A stretch of 44,642 nt of DNA from an uncultured Nitrospira sp. (GTDB taxonomy: Bacteria > Nitrospirota > Nitrospiria > Nitrospirales > Nitrospiraceae): NCBI GenBank assembly GCA_902500785.1, contig CABVRW010000030.1, positions 1 to 44,642 of the forward strand, given 5' to 3'. The notes below the pieces were generated by a model. It was given only the letters and a program-made list of their open reading frames with translations, was not told the DNA's origin and searched no databases. The position numbers and the translations under genes are program-made. Every line of letters starts with the position of its first letter. Position 1 is the first letter of the stretch. Positions 1 to 8,926 of the stretch are shown here, one piece after another.

Positions 1-69
1 TGATGTTTTTCGAGGCGATCGGAGCTCTGGCTCGAACCCGGCTTCGATGGCCTTTTTCTTTGGTGACGG

Positions 70-1419
70 GTGCTTGACGCATTAAGCGAAAAATTCGAAC
101 GGATCCTCAAGAAGCTTCGTGGGCAGGGTGTGCTCAGCGAGGACAATATTGCCGAGGCATTGAAGGAAGTGCGCCTCGCGCTGCTTGAGGCCGACGTGAA
201 CTTCAAGGTCGTCAAGGACTTCTTGGACCGCGTTCGTGAGAAGGCGGTGGGCCAGGAAGTGCTGAAAAGCCTGACTCCCGGCCATCAGGTCGTCAAAGTT
301 GTCTGGGACGAGCTCCGCGGCATGATGGGCGGTGAACGGTCCGGCATCAGTCTCGCCTCCAGGCCGCCGACGATCATCATGATGGTTGGTTTGCAGGGCG
401 CCGGGAAAACGACGACCTCCGGCAAGCTCGCCCGGTTGTTTAAGGGCCAAGGAAAGCGAGTGCTGCTTGTGGCGGCGGACCCGCGCCGACCGGCCGCGGG
501 CGATCAGCTGGCCAGTCTGGGGCTGGATCTTGGTATCGATGTGCATCGGTTCGATCACGTGGATGCCTCGCGGGCAGATGTGGTGCGCATTTGTCAGCGC
601 GGGGTGGAGCGTGGCCAAGAGCAGGGCTATGACCTGATTGTGTTGGATACCGGCGGCCGGTTGCACGTCGACGATGAATTGATGGCTGAACTCGTGGCGG
701 TCAAACAGGCCGTAACCCCCCACGAGGTGCTCCTGGTGGCCGACGCCATGACCGGCCAGGATGCGGTCAATATGGCCGGGCAGTTCGATCAGCAAGTCGG
801 TCTCACCGGTGTCATCCTCACGAAAGTTGAGGGCGATGCGCGCGGCGGCGCCGTGCTTTCGATTCGGGCCGTCACCGGGAAACCGATTAAGTTTCTCGGC
901 ATGGGAGAAAAGCTCGATGCCTTAGAGCCGTTCCATCCGGATCGGATGGCGTCGAGGATCCTCGGGATGGGCGATGTTCTGTCCTTGATTGAGAAGGCTC
1001 AGGAAACGTTTTCGCGGGAAGAAGCTGAAGCTGCGCAAAAGAAACTCACCAGCAGCACCTTCACGCTGGAAGATTTTCGATCACAACTGGGGCAGATGAA
1101 TCGGTTGGGGTCGTTCGAGCAAATCCTTGGGATGCTGCCGGGCGGACAAAAGTTGAAAGATCTTGCAAACAGTGGATTGCCTGAAAAAGAAATGAAGCGG
1201 GTCGCGGCCATGATCGATTCCATGACGATGCGCGAGCGGCGCGATCATACGGTGATCAACGGCAGCCGGAAGAAGCGGATTGCGCGCGGCAGCGGGACGA
1301 GCGTGCAGGAGGTCAATCGCTTGATCAAGCAGTTTTTGCAGGCCAGGAAAATTGCCAAGGTCATGTCGGGAGGCGCGGGTGGCCGGCGTCAGTTGGCGCA
1401 ATTGTTTCGAGGAATGTAA
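70..1419 (+). CDS. ffh: Signal recognition particle GTPase Ffh
   Basis: SRP54-type GTPase that binds signal sequences on nascent membrane proteins and, with SRP RNA and FtsY, delivers ribosomes to the inner membrane. At 449 residues it has normal length. An N-terminal helical bundle is followed by the G domain: P-loop GLQGAGKTT at about 107-115, DPRRPAAGDQL at about 137-147, DTGGRL at about 193, TKVEGDARGG at 251-260. The C-terminal third is the methionine-rich M domain with the RNA-binding stretch RRDHTVINGSRKKRIARGSG. The start is GTG at 70 with no strong ribosome site; the 69 bases upstream show nothing else recognisable. Two motifs depart from the usual form: DTAGR reads DTGGR and TKxD reads TKVE. 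rpsP follows after 98 bases. Confidence 0.96.
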   Translation: MLDALSEKFERILKKLRGQGVLSEDNIAEALKEVRLALLEADVNFKVVKDFLDRVREKAVGQEVLKSLTPGHQVVKVVWDELRGMMGGERSGISLASRPPTIIMMVGLQGAGKTTTSGKLARLFKGQGKRVLLVAADPRRPAAGDQLASLGLDLGIDVHRFDHVDASRADVVRICQRGVERGQEQGYDLIVLDTGGRLHVDDELMAELVAVKQAVTPHEVLLVADAMTGQDAVNMAGQFDQQVGLTGVILTKVEGDARGGAVLSIRAVTGKPIKFLGMGEKLDALEPFHPDRMASRILGMGDVLSLIEKAQETFSREEAEAAQKKLTSSTFTLEDFRSQLGQMNRLGSFEQILGMLPGGQKLKDLANSGLPEKEMKRVAAMIDSMTMRERRDHTVINGSRKKRIARGSGTSVQEVNRLIKQFLQARKIAKVMSGGAGGRRQLAQLFRGM

Positions 1420-1517
1420 TCTGGCGGCAGGATGTTGTGTGGGCACCTAGTGATGGTGGATCCTAACCGAGCGGACGCAGCCCAGGGCTGAGCGCTCATT
1501 ACTCTGAGGAGGTTCTA

Positions 1518-1826
1518 GTGGCGGTTCATTTACGATTAGCACGAACAGGGCGACACAAGCGGCCGATGTATCGAGTGATCGCGGCGGATTCGCGGAAGCC
1601 GCGCGACGGCCGGTTCTTGGAGATTCTCGGTATTTTCGATCCGTTGAAAAACCCGGCCGTGCCGGTGCTGAAGTCGGAGCGGGTGTTGTCATGGTTGCGG
1701 CATGGGGCGCAGCCCACCGTGACTGTGCGGACTCTGCTGAAGCGGCATGGGGTGTGGAAAGAGTTCGAGACCGAAAAGACCGCCAAAGCGGAGAAGTCCG
1801 CAAAGAGCGAAAAGAGCAAGCAGTAG
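1518..1826 (+). CDS. rpsP: 30S ribosomal protein S16
   Basis: Small-subunit ribosomal protein S16, needed for 30S assembly. The family opening is clear (VHLRLARTGRHKRPMYRVI, then the ADSRKPRDGRFLEILG block). The protein has 102 residues, longer than the usual 80-90 because of a lysine, alanine, serine and glutamate-rich tail (KTAKAEKSAKSEKSKQ). It starts with GTG at 1518, set by a strong ribosome site GAGGAGG at 1506-1512. It lies in the common ffh-rpsP-rimM-trmD-rplS order; the small KH-domain gene (khpA) often found between rpsP and rimM is absent, since rimM starts only 10 bases downstream. Confidence 0.96.
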   Translation: MAVHLRLARTGRHKRPMYRVIAADSRKPRDGRFLEILGIFDPLKNPAVPVLKSERVLSWLRHGAQPTVTVRTLLKRHGVWKEFETEKTAKAEKSAKSEKSKQ

Positions 1827-1836
1827 CACGACGCCC

Positions 1837-2364
1837 ATGGCGACGCTCGATCAAGCAGAACTCGTCACCATCGGGAGGATTGAGCGATCGTTCGGCGTGC
1901 GTGGCGAGGCGCGTGTGCGATCGCTAAGCGACGTGCCCGGACGATTTGACGCGCTTCGGGAGGTGACGATTGTCGCGCCGAGCGGGAAAACCCTCGTCAC
2001 GGTTGTGACTCACGTGCGGTCCGGTGGACCGACGATGATCATGGGGTTCGAGGCCTTCACGACTCCTGAACAAGTCGCCGAGTATCGCGGAGGACTCGTT
2101 CAAGTTCCCCGCGGAGACTCGCCGGCGTTGCCGACCGATCAATATTATCAATGTGATTTGATCGGGATGGTCGTGCAAGATGAAGCCGGGACGGTGTTGG
2201 GCCGGCTGGAAGAGGTGTTGGCCATGTCTGATAACCAAGCCTTCGTGGTGCGGCAGGAAGGGAAAGAGATGTTGATTCCTGCGGCAAAACAGGTCGTGGT
2301 GGCGGTCGACGTGGCGGGGCGAGTCATGACGGTTCGGCTGCCGGAAGGATTCGGAGATCTGTAG
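1837..2364 (+). CDS. rimM: 16S rRNA processing / 30S maturation factor RimM
   Basis: RimM helps mature the 3' domain of the 30S subunit and binds S19. The N-terminal domain carries the family signature IGRIERSFGVRGEARV at about residues 10-25. The C-terminal PRC-barrel begins near YYQCDLIGMVV and ends in RLPEGFGDL. The ATG at 1837 gives 175 residues, a normal length. The frame is open further upstream to 1747, but that part overlaps rpsP and encodes basic low-complexity sequence, so I reject it. The stop at 2362-2364 is one base from the trmD start, consistent with translational coupling. Confidence 0.95.
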   Translation: MATLDQAELVTIGRIERSFGVRGEARVRSLSDVPGRFDALREVTIVAPSGKTLVTVVTHVRSGGPTMIMGFEAFTTPEQVAEYRGGLVQVPRGDSPALPTDQYYQCDLIGMVVQDEAGTVLGRLEEVLAMSDNQAFVVRQEGKEMLIPAAKQVVVAVDVAGRVMTVRLPEGFGDL

Positions 2365-2365
2365 G

Positions 2366-3139
2366 ATGCGGTGCGCAGTTCTGACATTGTTCCCTGACAT
2401 GGTGGCTCCGGTGCTAGGACAGAGTATCCTCAAGCGCGCCCAAGAAAAGGGGTTGCTGGAGGTGGCTGTTCAGAATCTGCGGGACCATACCTTCGACCGA
2501 CATAAAACGGCCGACGATGTGCCGTATGGCGGAGGAGCCGGGATGGTTATGAAGGCTGAGCCGGTGTTGCAGGCCATTGATGCGCTGCGAGCCCGCTATC
2601 AGGCCGTTCATCCGGAAACGAGGTTGAGGGTGATTGTTCCGTCTCCGCAGGGGCGACCTTTTACGCAGGATCTCGCACTGTCCCTGGCGCAGGACGAAGG
2701 TGTTGTGGTGTTTGTGTGCGGGCATTATGAGGGGATGGATGAGCGCGTCAGGCTGGCACTGCATTCGGAGGAGATCTCCGTCGGCGATTACGTGTTGACC
2801 GGAGGGGAATTGCCGGCGCTGGTCATGATCGATGCGGCAGCGCGACTGATTCCAGGCGTGCTGGGTGATGTGACGTCGGCCGTTGAGGAATCGTTTACCG
2901 AGGGGTTATTGGAATATCCGCACTATACCAGACCGGCGGAGGTGCGCGGGATGGCGGTTCCGGAGGTGTTGGTATCGGGTCACCATGAGGCGATCCGGCT
3001 CTGGCGCCGGAAGGAAGCGTTGCGGAACACCTATCTGAAGCGGCCCGATCTCTTGCGGGATCGCGAGCTGGGATCGGAAGATCGACGGTTGTTAGGCGAA
3101 GTGATGCAAGAAAGTCTTGTACAGGTACCTGTTCGTTGA
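2366..3139 (+). CDS. trmD: tRNA (guanine-37-N1)-methyltransferase TrmD
   Basis: SPOUT-family methyltransferase that uses S-adenosylmethionine to make m1G37 in tRNAs with G36-G37, preventing +1 frameshifts. Visible motifs: LFPDMV at the N terminus, [20 protein letters not shown], and the trefoil-knot SAM site [19 protein letters not shown]. The C-terminal tRNA-binding domain contains [11 protein letters not shown] and [14 protein letters not shown]. Its 257 residues match the family. Its ATG follows the rimM stop by one base. rplS begins 19 bases after its stop. Confidence 0.97.
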   Translation: MRCAVLTLFPDMVAPVLGQSILKRAQEKGLLEVAVQNLRDHTFDRHKTADDVPYGGGAGMVMKAEPVLQAIDALRARYQAVHPETRLRVIVPSPQGRPFTQDLALSLAQDEGVVVFVCGHYEGMDERVRLALHSEEISVGDYVLTGGELPALVMIDAAARLIPGVLGDVTSAVEESFTEGLLEYPHYTRPAEVRGMAVPEVLVSGHHEAIRLWRRKEALRNTYLKRPDLLRDRELGSEDRRLLGEVMQESLVQVPVR

Positions 3140-3158
3140 GAGGAGGAGGGGAAAGATT

Positions 3159-3572
3159 ATGAATCGGCTAGAACGGATCCAACGATCCTTAACCAAAAAA
3201 ACAACGCCCAAGTTCGAGATCGGGGATACCGTTCGTGTCCACGTGAAAGTGGTCGAAGGTGAGAAAGAGCGTATCCAGGTGTATGAAGGGACGGTTATCG
3301 CCAGAAAAGGGACGCTCAATAGTGAAACCTTCACCGTGCGTAAGCTGTCGTACAATGTCGGCGTCGAGCGGACGTTCCCAATCCATTCGCCCAATGTGGC
3401 CAAGGTGGATGTCGTCCGACAAGGGCGCGTTCGCCGCGCCAAGCTGTATTATTTGCGCACCAAGAAGGGCAAGTTCGCCAAGGTGGAGGATCGGGAGTTC
3501 AAGGTCGAGAGCAAGGCACAGGTTGCCGCCAAGCTTGAGGCCGCAGCAGCCGCTCAGGCCGGCAAGACTTAA
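3159..3572 (+). CDS. rplS: 50S ribosomal protein L19
   Basis: Large-subunit protein at the 30S-50S interface. Family sequence is plain: [20 protein letters not shown], then [11 protein letters not shown], then [17 protein letters not shown] and RRAKLYYLR. The ATG at 3159 is preceded by a very strong ribosome site (AGGAGGAGGGG, 3141-3151). An upstream in-frame extension to 3117 overlaps trmD and is not needed. The protein has 137 residues against the usual 115, because of an alanine-rich C-terminal tail ([15 protein letters not shown]). S16 and Lon, also in this window, carry extended tails too. Confidence 0.96.
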   Translation: MNRLERIQRSLTKKTTPKFEIGDTVRVHVKVVEGEKERIQVYEGTVIARKGTLNSETFTVRKLSYNVGVERTFPIHSPNVAKVDVVRQGRVRRAKLYYLRTKKGKFAKVEDREFKVESKAQVAAKLEAAAAAQAGKT

Positions 3573-3620
3573 GCGACCGGTTGTCTGTGTTCCGCTTGAG
3601 ACCAGAACAGAGGCACACGT

Positions 3621-4295
3621 TTGGCAGGTACTCCGAAGCCGACGACAGGGGGACCCACCGAAGAGTTTGAGGTGGAGGCTCGGTGGCGCGGGTACCGGCA
3701 TATAGCCGGGCTTGATGAGGCCGGGCGTGGGCCTCTTGCCGGTCCTGTCGTGGCGGCGGCCGTCATGTTGCCGCGTCGATGTACCCTGCCAGGGCTGAAC
3801 GATTCCAAGCAAGTCCGCGAGTCAGACCGTGTTCGGCTGTTCGCCGAAATCGTTCGGCGAGCCGTCGGTGTCGGTATTGGATCTGCGACCGCGGCGGAGA
3901 TCGATCGGTTGAATATCCTTCAAGCAACCCGGTTGGCGATGCGGCGCGCCCTGCAGGCACTCCCTCTCCAGGCGGACTTTTTGCTGTTGGATGCGATGAC
4001 GCTTTCCGGGCTCTTGGTTCCTCAGCGCTCCATCATCAAAGGCGATGGCCTGTCCTGCTCCATCGCGGCTGCTTCGATCGTCGCCAAGGTGACTCGAGAC
4101 CGTCTGATGGTTGAGTATCATCGGTGGTACCCCCACTACAATTTTGCCGAGCATAAAGGCTACGGGACCCCCGATCACCTCCGCCTCCTCCGGGAGCACG
4201 GGCCCTGTGCGATACATCGCCGGAGCTTCGCTCCGGTTCTGCATCTCCTCGCCGGCGACGCGGCACCATGCTGTTCATCTGTCGATCAGGTTTGA
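3621..4295 (+). CDS. rnhB: Ribonuclease HII
   Basis: Type 2 RNase H, which nicks RNA in RNA-DNA hybrids and at single ribonucleotides in DNA. The catalytic block GLDEAGRGPLAGPVV is near residues 30-45. LLLDAM, the motif KGDGLSCSIAAASIVAKVTR and the tail HKGYGTPDHLRLL follow. The 224 residues are typical. The start is TTG at 3621, with AGAGG about eight bases upstream; no ATG lies before the catalytic motif at a suitable position. It comes 48 bases after rplS and 14 bases before yraN, an order common in many bacteria. Confidence 0.95.
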   Translation: MAGTPKPTTGGPTEEFEVEARWRGYRHIAGLDEAGRGPLAGPVVAAAVMLPRRCTLPGLNDSKQVRESDRVRLFAEIVRRAVGVGIGSATAAEIDRLNILQATRLAMRRALQALPLQADFLLLDAMTLSGLLVPQRSIIKGDGLSCSIAAASIVAKVTRDRLMVEYHRWYPHYNFAEHKGYGTPDHLRLLREHGPCAIHRRSFAPVLHLLAGDAAPCCSSVDQV

Positions 4296-4309
4296 GGCCC
4301 GCTTGACCG

Positions 4310-4696
4310 ATGCGTGATCGACGTCGTGCGGTAGGGAATGAAGGGGAAGGACGAGCCGAAGCGTATCTGCGGCAGCGGGGATTTCGCATTCTTGGCCGAA
4401 ATGTGCGCTCCGCATTGGGTGAACTCGACCTGGTTGCCGACGATCAGGGTGTGCTGGTGTTCATCGAAGTGAAACGTCGACGAACCGGTGCCTATGGCGG
4501 CGCAATGGAAGCGGTCGATGCGCGGAAACGTGCCAAATTAATTCAACTCGCGGCGCACTACCTGGCGCAACACCGGATTCGGGATCGTGCCTGTCGATTC
4601 GATGTTGTATTGATACAGGATTCGCCCGGAACGACCGAAACCGTGCTGCATATTGCGAATGCATTCGACGTCGCGGGGGATGATCTGCGATGGTAG
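4310..4696 (+). CDS. yraN: UPF0102 family endonuclease-like protein YraN
   Basis: Small protein of the YraN/UPF0102 family, which has a restriction-endonuclease-like fold; its cellular role is not settled. Visible: GNEGEGRAEAYLRQRGFRIL at the N terminus, then the nuclease core GELDLVADDQGVLVFIEVK at about residues 38-56, which supplies the E, D and ExK residues, then RFDVVLI. The 128 residues fit the family. It directly follows rnhB, its usual neighbour. The 102 bases to ftsE hold no clear signal. Confidence 0.93.
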   Translation: MRDRRRAVGNEGEGRAEAYLRQRGFRILGRNVRSALGELDLVADDQGVLVFIEVKRRRTGAYGGAMEAVDARKRAKLIQLAAHYLAQHRIRDRACRFDVVLIQDSPGTTETVLHIANAFDVAGDDLRW

Positions 4697-4798
4697 GATG
4701 GAAATTGAATTTCTGATTGATCCGCTCAGTGTACGTCGTGCGAAGCGGGCATGGTCTGGCCGCTCACTCCGGTCCGGCCGCTGCCCTTGTCACCATCC

Positions 4799-5467
4799 AT
4801 GATTCAACTTTTTCACGTCTCAAAATACTACGACCGCCGTGTGGCGCTTTCCGATGTGACACTCGAAATCGAGAAGGGCGAGTTCGTGCTCTTGATGGGT
4901 CCGAGCGGCGCCGGAAAGTCGACACTGTTGAAGTTGTTGATCGGGGCTGAACGCCCCGAGGAGGGCCAAATCCTCATACAGGGCCGTAGCCTGTCCAAAT
5001 TGCGATCGTCCGAGATCCCCTTGCTGCGCCGAAAAGTGGGCGTGGTCTTGCAGGATTTCAGGCTTTTGCCCAAAAAAACCGTATTCGACAATGTGTCGCT
5101 GCCCCTGTTGGTCCAGGGGGCCTCGACGGCCGAGATCAGGCGAAAAGTGGCGGAGGCGCTACGGGCGGTTGGGCTGGACCACAAGAAGGATCACGTTCCC
5201 TCCGGCCTCTCCACCGGGGAACAGCAACGGATTTGCATTGCCCGCGCCATCGTCAATGGGCCGATCATGCTGCTAGCCGATGAGCCGACGGGAAACTTGG
5301 ACCCGGAGCTGACCAGCGAAATCATCGACCTCTTCAAGTCGATCAATGCTCGAGGCACGACCATCATCGTGGCGACGCATGATCCCAATGTCCTCGCCCA
5401 GGTCAGTCGCCGAGTGATTACCTTGGATCAGGGTAGGGTAGTGTCACAGGAACAGGTGTGTTCGTGA
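4799..5467 (+). CDS. ftsE: Cell division ATP-binding protein FtsE
   Basis: ABC ATPase that partners FtsX at the divisome and drives activation of peptidoglycan hydrolases through EnvC. Walker A is GPSGAGKST near residues 38-46; Q-loop region VGVVLQDFRLLPKKTVFDN; Walker B LLADEPTGNLDPE; switch histidine in VATHDPN. The signature reads LSTGEQQR instead of the usual LSGGEQQR. The ATG at 4799 gives 222 residues, the normal length. Sixteen further in-frame codons upstream would add a proline-rich stretch foreign to the family. The stop overlaps the start of ftsX. Confidence 0.95.
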   Translation: MIQLFHVSKYYDRRVALSDVTLEIEKGEFVLLMGPSGAGKSTLLKLLIGAERPEEGQILIQGRSLSKLRSSEIPLLRRKVGVVLQDFRLLPKKTVFDNVSLPLLVQGASTAEIRRKVAEALRAVGLDHKKDHVPSGLSTGEQQRICIARAIVNGPIMLLADEPTGNLDPELTSEIIDLFKSINARGTTIIVATHDPNVLAQVSRRVITLDQGRVVSQEQVCS

Positions 5468-6363
5468 GGCGCCTGCTGTACTTGCTGCGGGAGGCGGTCG
5501 CGAATGTGTTGACGAATCGAACGACGACGGTCGTCGCGGTGGCCACCACGGCTTTCACGTTTGCCTGTGTCGGAGTGTTTTTGCTGCTCTATGTCAATTT
5601 GAGGGCCATGGCCTCATCGCTTGAGCAGGACATCGAGGTCATGGTGTACCTGCAAGATGACCTGACCGAGCAGATGAGACGCGAAATTGAACAACAATTG
5701 AAAGCCGACCGAGCCGTCGGATCGTTGACCTTCGTGTCCAAGGAACGGGCGTTGGCGGATTTCCAGACTCAGTTTCCGTCCGAATCTCATCTGTTGCAGG
5801 GGCTTGGGCAGAACCCCCTGCCGGCCTCATTCGTCATCACGTTTGCCGTGGAGTCTCGCTCATCGGAGGCCATGCAGCGGTGGGCGACTCGCGCCCAGTC
5901 AATTTCTGGAGTTACCCAGGTTCAGTATAATCAGGAATGGGTAGAGGCCTTGGCGGGAATGGTGCGATATATCGAGGTGGCGGCCATCATTGTCGGCGTC
6001 ATTTTATCGGCTGCGTCGGTGACGATCATCGCGAACACCATCCGCTTGGCGCTCTATTCGCGCCGGGAAGAAATTGAAATTCTGGGGCTGATCGGGGCCA
6101 GTACGACCTTTATCCGTGTACCCTACCTTCTCGAAGGGGCGGCGCTTGGCTTGCTTGGCAGCGCGCTCTCGCTGGTGATCTTAAAAGCTGGCTTCGAGTT
6201 GTTCCGACATGAAATCCGGTCCGCGAGCCGATTTCTTGGGGTGGACGCGCTGCTGACGTTTTTTCCGCTCGACATGTGTCTTGTGCTCGTGTGTGTGGGG
6301 CTCTTTCTCGGCTGTGCCGGCAGTTTTCTCTCACTGCTACGTTTCGGAGAGGGGCGGGTATGA
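5458..6363 (+). CDS. ftsX: Cell division protein FtsX (permease-like)
   Basis: Inner-membrane partner of FtsE that passes ATPase cycles to the periplasmic activator EnvC. One transmembrane helix lies near residues 20-45, then a periplasmic domain (EQDIEVMVYLQDDLTEQMR onwards), then three helices in the C-terminal third; the family signature RREEIEILGLIGAS is at about 200. The start is GTG at 5458 or, just as likely, GTG at 5464, which forms a GTGA overlap with the ftsE stop. About 300 residues, normal. Its stop overlaps the start of the EnvC-like gene (GTATGA), so the three genes form one unit. Confidence 0.95.
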   Translation: MFVRRLLYLLREAVANVLTNRTTTVVAVATTAFTFACVGVFLLLYVNLRAMASSLEQDIEVMVYLQDDLTEQMRREIEQQLKADRAVGSLTFVSKERALADFQTQFPSESHLLQGLGQNPLPASFVITFAVESRSSEAMQRWATRAQSISGVTQVQYNQEWVEALAGMVRYIEVAAIIVGVILSAASVTIIANTIRLALYSRREEIEILGLIGASTTFIRVPYLLEGAALGLLGSALSLVILKAGFELFRHEIRSASRFLGVDALLTFFPLDMCLVLVCVGLFLGCAGSFLSLLRFGEGRV

Positions 6364-7550
6364 GCTGGGTTCGATGGGGATGTGTCATCGTGGGTTTTCA
6401 GGTTGCCTTGTGGAGTATCGCAGACGGTGCGGAACGCAAGGATTCATATGGAGCGAAGATCGAGCAAGAAAAGAAAACGCTGGAAAAGCTTCGCGGCACG
6501 ATCGTCGAGAAACGTAAAAAGTCGGACGAGGCGGAAAAAAAACGCGAATCGGTTCTGCAAGGGTTACAGTCGTTGGATGAGCGTCTGGTACGGTACCGGC
6601 AAGAACACCAAGACACCGTCAAGAAACTGAAGAAAAAGGATTTGGAAATCGAGCAAATGAGCGTGCAACTGAGCCGTCTGTCGGAACGTATCGAAGAGCG
6701 GCAGGATGCGATCGCTGCCCGCTTGCGGGTGCAGTATATCGAGGGACGGTTTTGGCACCTCAGAGCGCTGTTGGCCGCTCGTTCCTCCGGCGACTTTCAG
6801 CGGCGGTTCCGATATCTCTCTGCGGTCACTCAACGAGAGTATGAGATCATGGAAACCTACCGGAGAGATGCCGAGCGGATCGCCGAGGTCGAACGGAGTC
6901 GAGAAGAAGCACGACAGGGGATCGTGGCTTATAAGGTCAGTACCGAGGAAAAACTGGCCAAGATTCAAGGGCTCAAAAAACAGAAACGCGTGTATCTCGC
7001 CAGAATCACTCAAGAAAAAGATTCACATGATCGAGCCGTTGAGGAGCTGGAGCGTTCTGCTACCCGAGTCGACAGTTTGCTGAAGGAACTGGAAACCAGA
7101 CGTCGGGCGGCGCTGGCGGCCCGCCCCCCGTCTGCAGCCGGCGGGCTTCGCGCGTTACGAGGGACTCTTCTCTGGCCGACCGAAGGGCAAGTGGTGTCTT
7201 ACTTTGGCCGGCAGAAGCATCCGACCTTCAATACCTATATTCAGCGAAAAGGGATTGAGATTCGCGCCGCGGAAGGGAGTAATATACGGTCGGTGCTTGC
7301 CGGCCAGGTTGTCTACGCAGACTGGTTGAAAGGCTACGGACTCGTTATAATCATGGACCATGCCAATGGGGTCTTTTCGCTGTATGCCCATGCGTCAAAA
7401 ATCTTGACGTCGGTCGGGGCCAGGATTGAAGCCGGAGACGCGATCGGTGAAACCGGCGACACGGGCATGACGGGTGAGAATACGCTCTATTTTGAGCTGC
7501 GCGAGGGGGCTGAACCGGTGGATCCCCTGGTGTGGCTGTCAAAACGGTAG
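6360..7550 (+). CDS. envC: EnvC-like murein hydrolase activator (degenerate LytM/M23)
   Basis: Probable periplasmic activator of cell-wall amidases controlled by FtsEX. The start at 6360 gives 396 residues: a signal peptide (VGFQVALWSIADGAE), a long coiled coil of about 200 residues rich in K, E and R, and a C-terminal LytM domain from about 265. The LytM zinc ligands are lost: the HxGxD position reads RKGIEI and the final HxH position reads LYFELR, as in known EnvC activators, which do not cut peptidoglycan themselves. The ATG overlaps the ftsX stop by four bases. A longer reading from 6276 would put 28 residues before the signal peptide and is rejected. Confidence 0.9.
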   Translation: MSWVRWGCVIVGFQVALWSIADGAERKDSYGAKIEQEKKTLEKLRGTIVEKRKKSDEAEKKRESVLQGLQSLDERLVRYRQEHQDTVKKLKKKDLEIEQMSVQLSRLSERIEERQDAIAARLRVQYIEGRFWHLRALLAARSSGDFQRRFRYLSAVTQREYEIMETYRRDAERIAEVERSREEARQGIVAYKVSTEEKLAKIQGLKKQKRVYLARITQEKDSHDRAVEELERSATRVDSLLKELETRRRAALAARPPSAAGGLRALRGTLLWPTEGQVVSYFGRQKHPTFNTYIQRKGIEIRAAEGSNIRSVLAGQVVYADWLKGYGLVIIMDHANGVFSLYAHASKILTSVGARIEAGDAIGETGDTGMTGENTLYFELREGAEPVDPLVWLSKR

Positions 7551-7576
7551 GCCTCGGGAAGGAAGGAACCCACGTT

Positions 7577-8926
7577 ATGGAAGAGCGGCGGAGCCGACGG
7601 TGGTTATATCTGTTGCTGATGGTGACGGTAGCCCTTGGAATCGGTATTGTGCTGGAGAAGGGATTGGAGCGGACCGGCCACGCATCCGAGGCGTATGAGG
7701 AGTTGCGGACCTTTTCCGAGGTCTTGACTCAGGTGCAAAAGCACTATGTTGACGATACGAAGGTGAAGGACCTCGTGCAGGGTGCGATTCGCGGGATGCT
7801 TTCGACCCTGGATCCCCACTCGGCCTACATGACGCCTGACATGTATAAGGAAATGCAGGTCGAGACAAAAGGCGAGTTCGGTGGGGTTGGGATTCAAATT
7901 GGCGTGAAAGAGAATCGGTTGGCCGTCATTTCCCCGATCGAGGGAACGCCGGCGTATCGGGCGGGCATCAAAGCCGGCGATTTCATTACCAAGGTGAACG
8001 ATGAGCCCACGAAAGACTTGACGCTGATGGATGCGGTGCAGAAAATGCGCGGTCCGAAAGGCACCAAGGTGAATCTCACCATCCAGCGAGACGGTGCGGC
8101 GGACCCACTGGCGTTTTCGCTGGTGCGGGACACCATCAAGATTGAAAGCGTGAAGTTTAAAGTGCTCGATAACACAATTGGCTATGTGCGCTTGACGCAG
8201 TTCCAGGAAGCCACGGGACGAGACCTGACACGGGCGCTCAAGCAATTCAAGGAGCAGAAGGTTCAGGGGACGATCCTCGACTTGCGGAACAATCCTGGCG
8301 GTCTGTTGACCGCGGCTGTTGACGTGTCGGAACAGTTCGTAGGGAACGGGAAGCTGATCGTCTATACGAAGGGCCGTGAGGGGAAGAAGGATGAGTGGTT
8401 CTCCAAGACGAAGGAGACGCTGGAAGATTCCCCAATGATCATCCTCGTGAACGAAGGGTCCGCCAGCGCATCGGAGATTGTCGCCGGTGCCTTGCAAGAT
8501 TGGGGAAGGGCCGTGATTGTCGGAACCACCTCATTCGGAAAGGGGTCCGTGCAGACGATTTTGCCGCTCGGCGACGGCTCGGGACTCCGTCTCACGACCG
8601 CCAAGTACTACACCCCGAAGGGTCGTTCCATCCAGTCGACCGGTATCACTCCGGACATCGTGGTGAAACTGCAGGCACAGACGGTGGCCAAGGCAGGCGA
8701 GAAGGATGGAAAAGAGTCTGAGTCAAAGACGGCCAAAGCGCCTGCGGCGACAAAGGAGCCGTCGCCTTCGTCCAAACCCGGGGAAGAGCCTCCGCACAAG
8801 AACGGAGCGGTGTCGGTAGGCGATGCGGCCGGGGACATCTCGGTCGAGGACGACGTTCAACTTCAGAAGGCCGTCGAACTGCTGAAAACGTGGAAGATCT
8901 TTAAGGATCTGCGTCCGGCGGCGTAG
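7577..8926 (+). CDS. ctpA: C-terminal processing peptidase, S41 family (CtpA/Prc)
   Basis: Periplasmic serine protease that trims or degrades proteins from their C termini. An N-terminal signal anchor (WLYLLLMVTVALGIGIVL, about 9-26) is followed by a PDZ domain (GGVGIQIGV... about 99-173) and the S41 core. The catalytic dyad is read as Ser297 in EGSASASEI and Lys322 in SFGKGSVQ, 25 residues apart as in the family. LDLRNNPGG is also present. The 449 residues include a low-complexity K/P/A/E region at about 375-415. The ATG at 7577 follows GGGAAGGAAGG; a longer GTG reading from 7532 overlaps the EnvC gene. The gene sits behind ftsEX-envC, as in many bacteria. Confidence 0.94.
   Translation: MEERRSRRWLYLLLMVTVALGIGIVLEKGLERTGHASEAYEELRTFSEVLTQVQKHYVDDTKVKDLVQGAIRGMLSTLDPHSAYMTPDMYKEMQVETKGEFGGVGIQIGVKENRLAVISPIEGTPAYRAGIKAGDFITKVNDEPTKDLTLMDAVQKMRGPKGTKVNLTIQRDGAADPLAFSLVRDTIKIESVKFKVLDNTIGYVRLTQFQEATGRDLTRALKQFKEQKVQGTILDLRNNPGGLLTAAVDVSEQFVGNGKLIVYTKGREGKKDEWFSKTKETLEDSPMIILVNEGSASASEIVAGALQDWGRAVIVGTTSFGKGSVQTILPLGDGSGLRLTTAKYYTPKGRSIQSTGITPDIVVKLQAQTVAKAGEKDGKESESKTAKAPAATKEPSPSSKPGEEPPHKNGAVSVGDAAGDISVEDDVQLQKAVELLKTWKIFKDLRPAA

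Noticed and set aside
3..77. A 24-codon frame starting at position 3 and ending inside ffh
   Set aside because: Too short, no ribosome site or family resemblance visible at the window edge.
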